A stretch of DNA of 64,000 nt, from positions 9,156,385 through 9,220,384 of the forward strand of contig NC_088295.1 in the NCBI RefSeq assembly GCF_032854445.1, written 5' to 3'. This document shows positions 47,101-60,399 of this stretch, one piece after another (within the stretch, counting starts at the first letter, position 1; the number at the start of each line of letters is the position of its first letter). Under the pieces are notes generated by a model. The model saw only the letters and a program-made list of their open reading frames with translations, made no database searches and was not told where the DNA came from. A program made the position numbers and the translations under genes. Source of the DNA: Liolophura sinensis (Eukaryota; Mollusca; Polyplacophora; Chitonida; Chitonidae).

Positions 47101-48999
47101 CAATTCAATTGCAGTTGCCTAATCCGGAAAATGTAATTATGTATGTGGCATTAACGCATTTGTATTGAGTTAGAAAGTTGATAATCAGTTTATGTACCGC
47201 TGGTGGGAATACAGATTTTCAATTTGTCCAGAAAATAAGATACTCGACGGACAAACTAGCGGCTAAATTGGGCGTTGTTTTGGATAAATAAAAGACATTT
47301 AGGAGAAAATTGATCTGGGTAGCTCTATAAGGAATTCTTCCCATACATTAATCAAATTAATTCACACTAGGTGACCATTCAGGCTATTTTTCATATTACT
47401 CACTTTCAATGCTCGTCTCCCTTTCGTATAAAACATATGATCAAGATTTTTCCTAAGCTCAGTGTGAGATCTTGCGACGCATATTAAAATATGATAGCAA
47501 CACCTAGTGAACGTAATAAGCAGTTTTAAATTTAGAGCCACTTGCCTAGGGCAGTAATCAAATATTCATGGGCTGTTTCATGAAACACAGTCGAATTTCA
47601 TATGCAAAGCCCTTTGGGCTACGTTTCCTGTCTTAAAAACCAAAGGATCGAAGCGGGATCCTGGTGGTTCTGTTATGCTAACATGGTTGCCATTGACATT
47701 GCGATGGACACTCTGAAATACTTTATGTATGTATACCTTTTACATGCAAAATGCTTTTTCTTCTTTGAAAATCCACAGCCGTTTCCGAATAGACTTCTAT
47801 GTATATATTAGGACGCGCTCGGCCACATTGGCCTGGCGACTACCAGTTGTAAAATTGTGAAAGGGGCAAAAGTAGAATTTCATTTGTCTGAAGTCAGTGG
47901 TCTATTGATTTGTATTTAAGGTCGTCCATAAAGGCATCATTAGTATGTGATCAGTCAAAGAAGTTGGACGGGTAAAAAGGTCCCGTGAGATCCTTCAGTG
48001 AAATGTGAAGTAATTTATCACGAAGACTTACTGCAAGAGATTTTCCTGGCCATGTTTCCAGCAAAAAAAAAGCCAGTTCTGAAAACACACATCTATATTG
48101 CCAACTTGATTTTTTTTAGACGGGCGCGCTTGTAAAGATGGTCCTTTGAGAAAGTAATAAATAATGGAAAGACGATGTAAAGAAGATTCGTACGGTTCAA
48201 CATGTGATTCATTCCTGGAACTTTTAAATGAATGACTTATGAACAATGTGCTTGGACGTGGAATCCGGATTAGTGCCCTATCCTCGTTGTCTCCAGGGGA
48301 TCGCCGTTTCTTTAATCATTGATCATTTCAAATTAAGTTCATTTATGCTCCCTATTTTCTATTTAACTGAGATATTCCTACGCTCTCCTAGTGTAATAAC
48401 GTGTCTATTGTAGCCATGGGTAGTGCCCGAGTATTTGAAGTTCACGGAGAATTGTGGCTTGTCCGGAAGGGATATTACCTTCTGATCAAGTAGACTCGGC
48501 CCTGCTAAAGTTGTCTGAAATGACACAATTACGGCCATAACAGCCGTCTGTTTCTATTTCTATCGCCTCAAAAGTAGTTAGAAAATCAGGTGAATCGAAA
48601 TCAGCAACGGGAGTGTCATAAATTTGGGACTGGAGACAAATAATGCCGACGTGTGACCAAGTAATAATATTATTATTTGGCATTGTATAGTTTTGGAATG
48701 GAAGAGTTAGTCCTATTTGTGGTGAAAGTTGGAAGAAATCGGGTTTTCAGTCCACGATGTCACAGTCACTTATACATGTCGAGGATGGGTTACTAGAGGC
48801 GTGTAGCGTTAGACATACCCAACTACAATGGTCATTCTAAAATCATAACTTTTGGCACACGTAACTACCATAAGGATCAATCCTCAAGGTATAACGTCAC
48901 GATGACACATTACTGCCTGTCTACATATTTCAGCAAATGATCATTGATACAAAATCTGCCATAATGACATCAAACAACACAGACAAAGCACAGAACACG
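44179..48999. other. non-coding stretch, nothing recognised
   Basis: Open frames of 60-100 codons occur on both strands without domain resemblance or splice support (largest 44192-44494 minus). No tandem repeat or SINE was recognised. Confidence 0.45.
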
Positions 49000-49203
49000 C
49001 TTCGTGAGTTAGTGCTTAGGATTTAACGTCGTACTTAACAATTTTTCAGTCATGACGGCCAAGGAGTCCTTAAAGTGCATGTCGCCTTGTTGCAGAACGG
49101 CTTTCTACCGCTCTTTTATCTAGTGCTGCTTCACTGAGACGACTTACACAAGACAAGAAAGCCGCTCCGCCTGAGCCATTATACTGATACGGGTCAACGT
49201 ACG
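49000..49203 (-). mobile_element. SINE-A copy, 5'-truncated
   Basis: The minus strand reads GTTGACCCGTATCAGTATAA, GTAAGTCGTCTCAGTGAAGC, AGCACTAGATAAAAGAGCGG, GACTGAAAAATTGTTAAGTA, CGACGTTAAATCC and a degraded CACTAACTCACG tail. The promoter end is absent. Confidence 0.88.
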
Positions 49204-49276
49204 ATATTTTGTACGTCACTATTACTATAACCATTGTCCTATATGTGTGATTATCGTGAAACTGGTCCCATGGGAA

Positions 49277-49772
49277 TGTTTCTCAAAAGTGTGGTACTTT
49301 TACAACGGCGTAGGCTATTTACGACGGATTAACTGTTTTTGCTACGTCAGTTTCTCAAAGGATGTTTTAAATCTCTCCGGCAGGGGTAACTTCTACAACC
49401 TATCAGCGACCTAGTTTTGGGCAAGAACTGGAACTCTTCAGTACTTGCACCGACGTAGAGACAACAACAACATAAGCTTCGACGAAAGGCGGTTATGCGC
49501 GCGATTACTACACTGGTCTATTTTCTGTACCGGGCTACTGAAACGTACATAATTTTTTGGCAGGTGCTTATCGCGGTGTCTGTGGGCCACCTCCGCCCGA
49601 CACATTTGCATGTTTTTTCATTGTTACGACCGACCTACAACATCTCATCGTGGGCGCAAAATTTTCGACCTTTCGAGGGCGTAAATTTGTTTTGAGAAAC
49701 GGTGACGTTGTAAATTTTATGACTTAAGACGGGCCCAATTCTACGATCGTCCTAAGTCTCATTTGAGAAACA
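49277..49772. mobile_element. possible palindromic element with paired TTTCTCAAA motifs
   Basis: TGTTTCTCAAA at 49277 faces its exact reverse complement at 49762-49772. A second copy of GTTTCTCAAA lies 72 bp inside the left end (49350) and its complement about 71 bp inside the right end (49691). Both inner copies are preceded, in arm orientation, by ACGTCA. The rest of the arms is weakly similar. I infer an old non-autonomous DNA transposon; no target duplication was identified. A 66-codon open frame inside (49495-49695) has no resemblance to a transposase. Confidence 0.5.
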
Positions 49773-49786
49773 GCCCCCAGGGCCCT

Positions 49787-52660
49787 AACTTACTGTGCCT
49801 AGTCTGTGCGCGTGTCCGATGAAGCCGTGCATTCCAAAACTTGCTGTAAAACCTGATGTCGGCCTTAATTTGTTGTCTGTTATAGGGATAAAATTTTGTG
49901 CACTACCTTAAATAACGCATCAATTCATAACATTTTGCTGGCGATTGGGGATTCGGATTTAATCGTGGTTACCTATTGCTTACGTTTCACACACATTTTT
50001 GTCCGCCGCTGATTGACTTGAATGCTGAGTTGAGGAAATGGAATCCCAAACGTTTCGAACAGCAAATGAAACGAGATGAAAACAGACTGTTGTCAGTTGT
50101 ATGATAAGCGATCAGACTATTTTAAAACACCCAAAGCTACAGGAAACTAGTGGACTGTCATCCCTTTGGCGTCCTGTGTTGTACGGATATTGTCTTTCCC
50201 GATTGTATCCATTTAATGATCAGTCGAAAGCAACACAAAGGATGTCAAAAATGAGAATACAGCCATAAGTGTTTGATTTGGTATTCATGCTATTTACACA
50301 CTTATTCTATTTTAGAGATGGAAACACGAAAGATTACAAAATCAATACAAAAGACGATGATATGCCTTGAAATGTCTTAAATCTATAAAGATTGCCATGC
50401 TGTTGTGGAAGCATATAGATAAACATGAAAACTCCCATAAGCAAACATAGGACAATATTAACCTGGTCATGGGCTGATAATTTTGTCTCGCAATCAGGTA
50501 GGCAACGTTACGGCAATCCTAATGTCCAAGTCCGGATGGGTATGTGAATGTATGGCGCTTCGGTTGAAGAGTTTCCATGAATTACACTCGAGGGGATAAG
50601 CATATGCGTGTAAACATGTTGAAACACCATAAACATTTGTAGGTGAAATGCGAAGACGTTGATAAACGATATCTACAGGATGTCGTATATGATTTTGTAG
50701 TCTTTGATTACTGTGCTTGGTTAGAAATGGCCGGATGTATCGCTGAGCCACCTGGGACAAATAAAAATGAGTTCTATTATTCGTGGTAACTATAGCACAG
50801 ATACGGTACATTAGAGTAACCCGAGCTCTGTTCAGAATACTCCACAGAAAGCGCGCTCTGATGGTTTTAGCTAATTCCATGACATCGACTTAAACCCTTG
50901 TACTGTGAGTATACAGAAGATCACCGTTGTACAGCCTCGGAATTAATCAGTAGCTGCTTTAAACGTTTTGTCTTCACCACGTGAGCTCAACGCGCGGTTA
51001 TATTTAGACAAAGACTGACATCTGACGTTTTTTTCAGAAGTGGAAAAACGCCGAGGAAGTCTGGATAATCCATTGCCTTTCCAAAGGCTGTTAACTATTG
51101 ATATACACGTATGTGCGTAGTTCAATAGACACTGGGTATACCTATATCAGTTATGCTTATTGCTGACTAGTCGCCTGTGTCCTTCGGCTACTATAGCTCC
51201 CACAGCAAGACGAGCGCTGAGACCAGGTACCACTATACAGACGGAGTAAGGGTTCGAGTTGCTAACAAGGGAAATCCAGTAAGTGGCGACTACTGGGTGC
51301 CTTACTCTCGGCTGTAGGAATATGTACAAACATTTCTACTTACTTATACCTAACCGAAGCGGATAGTATTTAGAGTGAGTGGTTTGCCAGATGCTCGCTG
51401 TGCTCCACATGCCAGTAGAATGTGTTTAGTATTACATGTATGTAAGTGGTGCACTTTCAAATTTTTAAATCATATATGTTATGGTAAGTCGGGTGCATTT
51501 AGCGCTGAATAAACCAATATTCGTATTATTACACCATGCATATGCCTCAGAGATGCACTTTCAAATTTCAAGTCAAAAATTTCATGTTACCTAGGATGCA
51601 TTTATAAGCGTTGCTGAAAAAATTACATTCTTATATTCTTATATTACACCATGTAAATGTCCAAATCAGCACACTATTGTCTATGAACGAGCCTTGTTGT
51701 TCGTTCTGGAGGTAGTTAACAGAGGGCGTGAAGACATGGGCATAGCTGGCTTTTGCCCTGTACTTTTCCGACGGAATCCTGCCATGCATGGAGTCGCCTC
51801 ATTACGGCAAACATCAATTGTCAATATGGTAACTAAAACAGTTTGCTTGCTTTCACCAGTAAGCCATCAATGCCCACTTGTCCACTGAACATAGGCTTTA
51901 GAGCAGTATAATAACTTTGGTTTCATACAACTGTATTCTATTGACTCACGCGCCAGACCCGGGCTGACTTGCACCAGAACACCAGAATTGAATTCTGCTA
52001 CGATGCACGAATATTCGGTTGACCTAGAGAAATTAACAAACCATTAGCGGTTGGATACCTCGCCATCGCGATCTCGTTTTTCCTCAGCTGGTTAAGTTTC
52101 CTGCGAACAGCCGCTGTAATCCCAATCTTATGAATTTTCATCAGGAAATCGGGGTTATTTTCGCTGCCTTACCAGGGGTCAATCCCTACGCACCGAACAC
52201 ATGAACGGGCTTAGCGTCAGACTTCACTTAGCTTTATACTGTTAACTCTTCAAGGCTTACTACCGGATCTCCTCCTCTAGGGTTGAGAATTCTACTTTGC
52301 TTCTTTTTATCTTTGAAGAAACCAACTGGGTTACCGGTGGATGTGTAATACCGCCTGGGCCACGTGACTGCATGGTACAGCCCCGTCGGCCTGCCACAGG
52401 AATCAATCATGCCACATGCAGGACCGAAAAGTAGGCTCCATGCGTGATGGCTCCTCAACGACGTCAGCTCTGCACCGCAAAGCCCACAAGTTAATCAGCC
52501 AGTGTTCTTCCAGCCTACCTTCTCACCTCGTCAGTCTGTCGACCGTGGCCAGGGGAAATATGAGCCCCAAACAGTTTAAATATTTCAGGAACTGGATGTA
52601 AATAGTTGATGGGAGCTCCCAATATTGCAGACTCTCCGAGCATTCTGGATTCAGTATATC
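49787..52660. other. non-coding stretch upstream of the signal-peptide exon
   Basis: No gene recognised; a 128-codon minus frame at 50494-50880 lacks domain resemblance. The region just before 52620 could hold the promoter or a 5' UTR. AATATTGCAG at 52621-52630 could be a splice acceptor for the exon holding the start codon. No TATA box is evident. Confidence 0.4.
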
Positions 52661-52666
52661 TGAAGA

Positions 52667-52745
52667 ATGGCAATAGATCGTGTTGGATACGCCTCGTTTG
52701 TCCTCTTATGTCTTCTACCGGCCACCGCGTACGGACTTGCTCAAG
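52667..52745 (+). CDS. signal-peptide first exon of an unrecognised gene
   Basis: ATG at 52667 has a good context (A at -3, G at +4) and an in-frame TGA two codons upstream (52661-52663), which fixes the start. The 26 codons begin MAIDRVGYA, continue with a hydrophobic core FVLLCLLPATA and end YGLAQ, a classical secretory signal peptide with cleavage expected around ATA or AYG. The exon ends CAAG directly before GTGAGTAG, a near-consensus donor, leaving phase 1. Exon 1 of nicotinic receptor genes has a similar design (signal peptide, phase-1 end), but I find no receptor exon 2 downstream, so that link is speculative. The best partner exon is at 53472; a rival is at 53118. Confidence 0.6.
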
Positions 52746-53117
52746 GTGAGTAGTTTTTAACCATACACTTTGTTTTCAATATATCTGTATTTTAACTCGT
52801 ACATTGTTAATATACGGTGACATTGCACCACGTGCTGACTTGCCTGGTGGTTGTATTTATTGACTAGATGGTTATCCACTAGATACGATCCACGAGCCAC
52901 TGCCTGTTTTAAGGGAGAACATACGTATCGTAGCCTACTTTGGCATATTGTAGCTTTTCATGGGTTAGATTTCTGCCCTGATCTGAACCCTATGGCTATG
53001 TGTGAAGGGTAAAGTATGTTCATAAATCAATTGTGAATGTTGTCCTCCCTGAGGTTGGTACACTACACGTACAGACACATGCTTTACGGTATTGTTGTTC
53101 TCTTTGTTTAAATATAG

Positions 53118-53194
53118 ATTGTTCTTGGGTCGAATGCTATAAGCTCACCGACAAATTAACTACAGCATCATTACAAAGACCGATACTTCTGTGA
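53118..53194 (+). CDS. alternative second exon for the signal-peptide gene
   Basis: A pyrimidine-rich tract, CTCTTTGTTTAAATATAG, ends at 53117 and looks like a splice acceptor. Joined to the phase-1 end of the first exon it would add about 25 residues with a CSWVEC motif and stop at TGA 53192-53194, giving a 51-residue secreted peptide. It competes with the exon at 53472 for the same donor, and both cannot be the direct continuation of one transcript. It may also be chance. Confidence 0.22.
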
Positions 53195-53471
53195 CATAGG
53201 AGTGGACTGTGGTACTAAAATGGCCTAATGATGTGATTATTCACCTTGTTCAAGCTGAGAACATGTACCTTAAATTGTGGTTCAAAGGTAGCAGACCTCT
53301 AAAAGCCTCCGCATACTGGCGTCTTGTTTGTCTGTCGATTGTAACCGCTGATTTGTGTTCGGGGTCAGTAAAACCCGTGGTGAGAGGTCGGTGTCCATAT
53401 CGACTCAAAACTGGCCGCTTAATTTAATAACTAACTTAAGTGTGTTATTGGGCTTCTTAGAACCTTTCCAG

Positions 53472-53899
53472 TGGTCAGTCTAGCGTGCAGGATATTGCAA
53501 TCAAGGGGCTTTCGAGTATGTTGGGAAGGAGTTATACTGGCTAATGACGCAGACATCAGATGTAGCGGCCGGTCTCTGTACGACACAGTTACCCGTCCGT
53601 GTGTCTTCCTCCAAACCGTCACGACCCGGCTGGCGTGTAAATACACGCTCCAAACTGCAAGGGTTTGTACTTTAGCGAAGGAAGTCGGCAATAAACGGAG
53701 GCCAAGCTGGCGGAGAAATCCATTCCAAGTCTTAATTTTTTCTGTCAGGTCGCTTATCCTTAATCCTAGGTGTTACACAGCATTTTTCTGGCGTGTATAT
53801 TGTGGCTTGATGAAAAGATTTGGTGGTTGTAAGCCTAGGCACGATTTGGTTCATGTCAACACATATTTGGTGATAACCACAGTGTTCAGGTTTGCTTAA
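53472..53899 (+). CDS. candidate second exon, secreted cysteine-containing protein
   Basis: The acceptor CTTCTTAGAACCTTTCCAG ends at 53471. The 142-codon open frame is in phase with the exon ending at 52745 (G plus TG gives Val) and stops at TAA 53897-53899. AATAAA follows at 53906-53911, then a GT-rich stretch. The joined product would be about 168 residues: signal peptide, a region with six cysteines spaced 9-13 residues apart, a basic patch NKRRPSWRRN, and three more cysteines in a C-terminal part. The spacing faintly recalls SUEL-type lectin domains, but the YGR motif is missing, so I do not assign a family. The opposite strand is also open for 86 codons (53431-53691), which weakens the coding case. 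Confidence 0.4.
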
Positions 53900-53905
53900 A
53901 ATTAA

Positions 53906-53911
53906 AATAAA
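53906..53911 (+). other. candidate polyadenylation signal AATAAA
   Basis: Lies six bases after the TAA at 53899 and is followed within about 40 bp by TGCCTTTGTTATATAGTGTA, a GT-rich downstream element. The position fits the end of the two-exon gene model. Confidence 0.4.
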
Positions 53912-53949
53912 GTCTATATAATTTTTATCGGAAGAGTAATGCCTTTGTT

Positions 53950-56900
53950 ATATAGTGTATTGTGTTCAAACATTGTTGTATTTATTACATTTGGTCTTCC
54001 ATCACGATATACGTGATATCAATTATTCCCTAACAGAAACAGTTGATATACGTGATCTCAATTGTTTCCTAACAGAAACAATTCATTGCATGCAGGATTG
54101 AGAATTTTATTTCTGCGCACAATGTTTACCATGAGATGTTTTATCGTATGGAAGTATATTGTGGTAAAAGCAGAAGTCCATTCGGCGTGTCTGGATGTTT
54201 TGTTCGGATCTGATGTAAAGGAGAAGTAGCAAATGAAAGCCATGGCCGTCGACAGCTGGTTGCCAACTCTGAGCTGATATTAATGGTTAATTGACGTTGC
54301 GATTGCCTATGCCTGTTACTGACACAGTCTTTATGTTGTTAGTCGCTAGACTCGCTCGCACACACAGATACACGGTTGAATCTATTTCCCGGAGAAGAAA
54401 TAGACGGTAAAATAGTCTATTTACTGTAATAACGTGTGAGTGAGGAAGGCAAATTAAACTCCCGTTGAGCAGATCAGCAGTGAGGTCTGGAAACAGCAAC
54501 AGCCTAATTCCGTCGTCTCCGTAGGAATGTGTTCCGGCGGTCAAAGCAAAATTAACATGAACATAGTCCAGCACTAGCCTTAGATCGTCATTAGCTTAAG
54601 CATCGCAGTTTTACTGCTCCAAGATGCTTCACAGACTATTCCCCCGTGGTTAAGTAATTATTTCTGCATCAACAACATGTGCTCAAAGTGTATCTTATAA
54701 ACAGGTGCTCGTTTCTGAATTATTCTCAGGTATTTATAAATGCAAGAGGGGAACTAACACATTCTGAAGATTGGATACATATTCCTCCCAGGTAAAATGC
54801 TTTTGCGAATGAACGTAACGGATGCTACACCGTAAAAGTGTAACCACAGCATACAATAGAAGCTATGTTGGTAGTGTAAAAACACGTTGCATCGTACAGT
54901 GCTATATATATAAAGATGTATTCGAACGATACATGCCTCGCACTGAAAGTAAAACAGTGTTTGCATCCCCCTGAAACAATAGTATGATCTGTTGTTTTAA
55001 CACCAATACAGTGAACCATTGTTGTGTGAGATAACGCAGAGTATATTGAGGGAAAACTTGTCATTTTAATCAATACGTTTATATTAAGAGTAAATTGAAA
55101 CAGAAAAAAGATCGGTTTTACAGCCATAGTCACGTGTATGGCCTTGATTGAGAGATGTACACTTGAGAATACATAGATTGTCCAAAGGTGTAGTTAAAGT
55201 CTGTCATAAAACTGTACAAGTAGAATGCGCCTGGATAGGACTCACTTGAACAATCAATGGTTGAGTCCATGGAAAGCTATATGGATTATAACTTGCTTTT
55301 GTCCTCTGATTTGAAGCAAACAGCTCCTTGGCCAAATGTTGAAAAACTGCCCTTTGTCGTGTTTATATTGATCTTAACGGACACTTAGTTTTTGTATTGT
55401 GACGCAAGTAATGTGGAATTCTGACTGAACAAAAATAATGGATAAAGACTGCACAAATCGCCATAGCATGGCGTCAAATGTAGGCCTACGGTTCTTAAAT
55501 CTCACTGGGAACAGAAACCAGTTTGGTTAGGAAGGCAATTAAATACCTTATCACAAAAGTTACTTGTGAATGCGCATTTAAAGCGTGATCAGATAATTGT
55601 TTGAAACAATTTTAGAAGATTGTTGATGACTTTTGGTTGTGACCAAAAGCTGTAGCCCTGTCTTCGTGAAGCATCCACCAACCGGTACATCGAAACATCT
55701 GTGGAAGAAATAAATACGCTTATAATGGTAATGTGGGATGTGATGTCTTCGTCTACCGAATCGTCTAGCACTATATATATATATATATATTCCCAAGCTT
55801 AGTGTTTATTACTTTTACCGTCTGTGATGAAGTAACCATCTGCCAACTCATCTCCAACACAATATTTTGCTCTAGTTGACTACTTATATCTCCCATCACA
55901 AAAATGGCGTGGACAGTCTTCCTGAGAAATTTCCATTCCCTGTCATATTATGGACATGGAAAGTCATTTAATTGGTATTTTCATCTCCTATCATAATTCG
56001 ACATTGAGATTCACCTATCTGGTATATCAGCGTATTAAATTATGCTCAATTAAACATATCCCATTCTGAACAAACATTACCTCTTTACGGATTTGGAAAG
56101 CGTAAAGAAACGCAACGATGTTTAGCAATCCTGTCTGAGCAAGTTACATCTATAGCTAATTAAATGATTAGTTGCAGTGGTTTTAATGTATTAAGTATGT
56201 CCAAATTTTATGCCATTTATGTTCATTAAAATTTGAGGTAGATATTCTAGCAATTGTCTTACGCCGGCGAATTTCATTATCGACTGTCACCTATCTTAAT
56301 CCAAACAGCATCAGAAAATTTTGCCTTTCTTTTGTAGTGCGAACAGTTTGATGCAATGCATTTCTATCTCCGCAAGTGATAATTTAAGACCATACATCTG
56401 TCATCCATATTCAGAAAAATGAACGTCTTACTGCCTAAATATTTTCTCGATTTACGACTTCCTTAGCAATCATTGCCAACCATACCGTTCCCATATGGCC
56501 TGACATATTATACCAGTGACGTAACATTAACATCACTGCATTGTTTACCTATTTCAAATTAAGCCAATGTGCTATGGGATGTGTAAGTTGCTACGATTTA
56601 TCCATTTACATGAACAGTCAGAATAAAAGCCTGACTGATGTAAATTGACAAAAGACCATATTTCATCGGTCACGTGTAACCATATGTCAGCTATAACCTT
56701 GTCGTCGCTGCTCTGGGGTTACTCTCTATGCGGTATGTCTTTAGTTATAATGTGTACAACTCCCCCATCATACAGATAGCCTGCGAGAGTGTACGGGGGC
56801 TTTCGATGCCGGTGATTTGGAAATGGTGCATACAAGAATGATGTGATTGTTGATGAATATGGGTGGGTTTTGGTTATTATGTATATTCTTTCCATGCTTG

Positions 56901-59900
56901 TCGGCTGGATAAATTTCATTTTTCAGTGCACCCGACGGATTATTTTAAACCGTGACTTAAATATACCTGCTTTCTCATGAAATATCATGGTGTCTATGTA
57001 ACTATATCATTTCTTCTATGAACTATAACCAGGGAATAAGCCCGTATACTAAACACAAACATGTATTTCATAACACATTTCCGTGGTTACACAGATAAAA
57101 AATCTGATATTGAATGATCTAGTTGCCCAATCATAATTAAGATCCTCCCACTGTCGAGGAACCATTGAATAAGAATAATATTCTAAGAATATAGAGTGAC
57201 CAATGCTCTAGATAAGCGGTGAGAAAGTTTTGTGGTAGTTTCCATTTTGTAAACTCTGTCGATTTTAAATCAAACGGGACAGACAACAGCGTGAAGCAGA
57301 CATTCTGTGAACAATAGATCGAAAAAGGAAGGTGTTTTTCCTTAAATGGTGAAGATAAAAGCTGAAAGTCTCAGTCTACATCAAAACAATTTCGCATTAA
57401 CTTTGTCCCAAAGCATTTTTTGGATTTGCTGTTATCAGGAAAATGGTTTTAGCAGAAGATGATATAAATGACTAGGCTTTCGACGAGATAGTCAATATTT
57501 GCCGGGCTATGGTTTGCCAAGGAAAGGGCGGGTTTCCTTTGTATTAGCAGACAGCAATTTCTCCATTTGACCCCCAAATGTATAAATCTCTAGAGCCAGG
57601 ATCCAAAAAATTGTATTCTGACAAGCTATTTACTGATTTGTTTTCCATATGTCCTTCGGCAATTCGGGAAAGAGATAAAAGCATTCTTGTACAAGGTAGT
57701 TTTACGACTGGTGTAAAGCTTGTAGACTGTTCTAGGCAGATATGCTGTCCTAGCGCAAATGATTCACTTACAACATACATCTCGGTGCTATTATGTTGCC
57801 ATTTTTTTTTCAAAATGGGTGCATCTAGATCAACGTTTAAGGGATACATTTTATTAGCTACTAACACACAGCGGAAGCATAAAAATAACCCTTCTAATTC
57901 ACTGCTGGTACTTTGAGCGTTATTCGCGCAGATCTTTGAATTAGCAGGTGTGATTAGTAGGTTTGATTAGCAGGTGTGGTTAGCCAACCCTTTGTTAAAT
58001 ACGCTTTCTTCAAGAAATAGTTTTTATGCCAGACACATTTTGGAATCAGCAAGAATTGTAGACTTCGTCACAGTATAAATCGGCATTTAGGCTTCCGTAT
58101 ATTTTGTATTCACAGCTCCGTTTGTCTTGCTAGCATAAATTTGCATTTTGAGAACAATTTATTTTTACCTATACTTGTAATAAAACTCTTTGTTATCTTT
58201 GTTTACATAAAATAAGGGTCTGTGTCTCTTTGAGCATTGTATGTATCAACTTGCCATTATAAGAACCCCACCATATTCAGGCCTTTGTTACCTTCGAGGT
58301 TTGTTTAAACACATGTTTATGTCGGTATCTACTATGGAAGGTATATTGCCGGATATGTTATTTGTACTCTGTACATTGCGAAAGGCATCCGGTATTCACT
58401 TTTGGCGGCCTGATTAGCAGTCAGGCTTAAAAAAGTTGTATCACTGGATCTCAGAAAGAAGTCTAGACTGGTCGACACAGCTTTGAAACCCACGTGACCA
58501 TGTGACATGTTAAAACAAATATTCCATTCACTTATTTAGTTACATGTTTCATGTCAGATAAGTTTGAATCTGTACAACATTTTGATCAGATCTGTATCAG
58601 TATTGTGTTTATTCACAGCTCTGTGTGATGTATTACTTGCTATTTATGGGTGTGTGTTCAGGTTTCTGAGGTCGATTTAGTTTGGAATGGTCTCATGACT
58701 GTCCCCTTGTCGTTTTCAATTTACAATCTCATTTGAATCCCTCACAGAGAGGCAGTTTACGTCCTGCAGTCGACTCTATCATAAACGACATATTAATACC
58801 CCTTGCAGTGATTCAACGCAGGCTCCGCGAATCGTAAATTTTAAATCAGGGCAAAAACCGGCAAAGTACCCTCCCCGCTGTAAGGGTTGATTTACGGTCT
58901 TCGTACAATACCAGCACGCGGGTATTTCCTCTCTGCCAATAGAAATTAAACCAACTGTACGTCAGCCTCAAGGCTTTATAACATGGCCAATAAAATCAAT
59001 CACTAAAACTTGAACTTTCTCTCCTCTTATGGCATCGTTAAAATGGAGACCGAGTGTACGGATCAATTATGATGTTAACGGATTACAATTACTCTTACTT
59101 CCTGGTTGGCATGCAACCAATATAACTTAATTTAAAGGCTTAAATCATTTAGCCATACAACCAGTTTATATTAAATGTCAATTTCAAATACGTTACATTA
59201 TGACGAGGTAATAAAATTTTTTGCAATTACCCCTGTTACTTTTAAAATTTTAAACGTACTTTATAATACATCAGAACATTAACATAGTGATTGTTTCGTG
59301 CAAAATGTTACCCTCTAAAAACCAATATATATGGTAAAGCACTACCGAAATTACTGTTAATTTTTAATTGAAAATCAGATACTTTTTGAATGAGTCGAAT
59401 GAGGTGAGATGACGCTATCAACAATGCTTGCATTAAAAAGCTTCCTAAAGTTTCAGTTAAAGCAATAAAAATACCATCCTTCATCGTTTTATTGTAATGT
59501 TAGCCCTAGTAACGATCATTTATATGCGCTATACTTTAGATCTGATGTTTTCTATTTTCGCAATGTTATCCATATGTTGTGGCTGCCTATAAGTGGTATA
59601 TGCTTTGATGCCTCTATCGCCACACTGGACCAATCTTAATGAGAAGGAGGATGGACAATAAATTGTTGACAGTGAAGGCTGACCATTAGCTAAATCCCAA
59701 ACAACTGTGCCCTTTGGTTACACACTTAGACTGACTCTAGATATAAATCCTTCACCTGTCTCAAGCGTAGTGCATCAGAATATAAACACGACATATGTTG
59801 GCCTGGAAAGTTGCCAACAAACTGAACAGTTTCCTTTAGCTAGAATTCTTGTCCTCTATTTGCACGTTGTTGTACAAATGCATGTTGTTGATAATGATTT

Positions 59901-60399
59901 AAATAGGAATTTTTCCTGTAGTGATAAAAACTCTGGCTGTCCAATGGGATATGCTTTCCCGGTTGTATCAAAATTAAAATTTGAATGCATTGACGTTTCA
60001 GGATTTGCCATTACATGGTCTCGAGCTGAGTTTATTTAGCTGTGGCATAGGTAAACAACTTCAGACTGTTGAACACACGTTTTCAAGTGTAGAGCTTTTT
60101 TATCTTCATTCAGGCGCCATTTTGTTTGTACTGTGCTAGTGTGAAGAGGCTTTGGCATGTGCCCTCATTCTGCCTGAGTACAACGTGGGTCTGGAATCCA
60201 TCCAGGCCAGCCCATGCTTGAAATTGCACGCGAAAACAAATACACGTGTGCTGACAAGAACACTGATTTTGGACACGGGATCCATTTAGTTCCCAACGAT
60301 TTATACTGAAAAAAAAACCTCGTAGGTGTGAACGAGTGACAACACGCAAGATTTCTGTTGAGAAAAGTTGATAAATCAGCCGTGAAATAGCGTGCAAGG
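53950..60399. other. 6.4-kb stretch without a recognised gene
   Basis: Could be intergenic or intron. Besides the 39-bp duplication it holds a (TA)n run at 55772-55790. Frames at 57544-57916 are open on both strands for 107-112 codons without recognisable domains. I searched for a nicotinic receptor N-terminal exon here and did not find one. Confidence 0.4.
54007..54084. repeat. 39-bp tandem duplication
   Basis: ATATACGTGATATCAATT, then CCTAACAGAAACA, is repeated at 54007 and 54046 with a few substitutions. ATCACG just before the first unit pairs with CGTGAT inside it. Confidence 0.9.

Noticed and set aside
50494-50880. 128-codon minus-strand frame
   Set aside because: Rich in Arg and His with no recognisable motif. 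No acceptor or donor was found at its edges.
57544-57916. Open frames of 107 and 112 codons on opposite strands
   Set aside because: An acceptor-like TTGTATTAGCAG precedes the plus frame, but joining it to the exon at 52745 hits a stop at once. No domain is seen on either strand.
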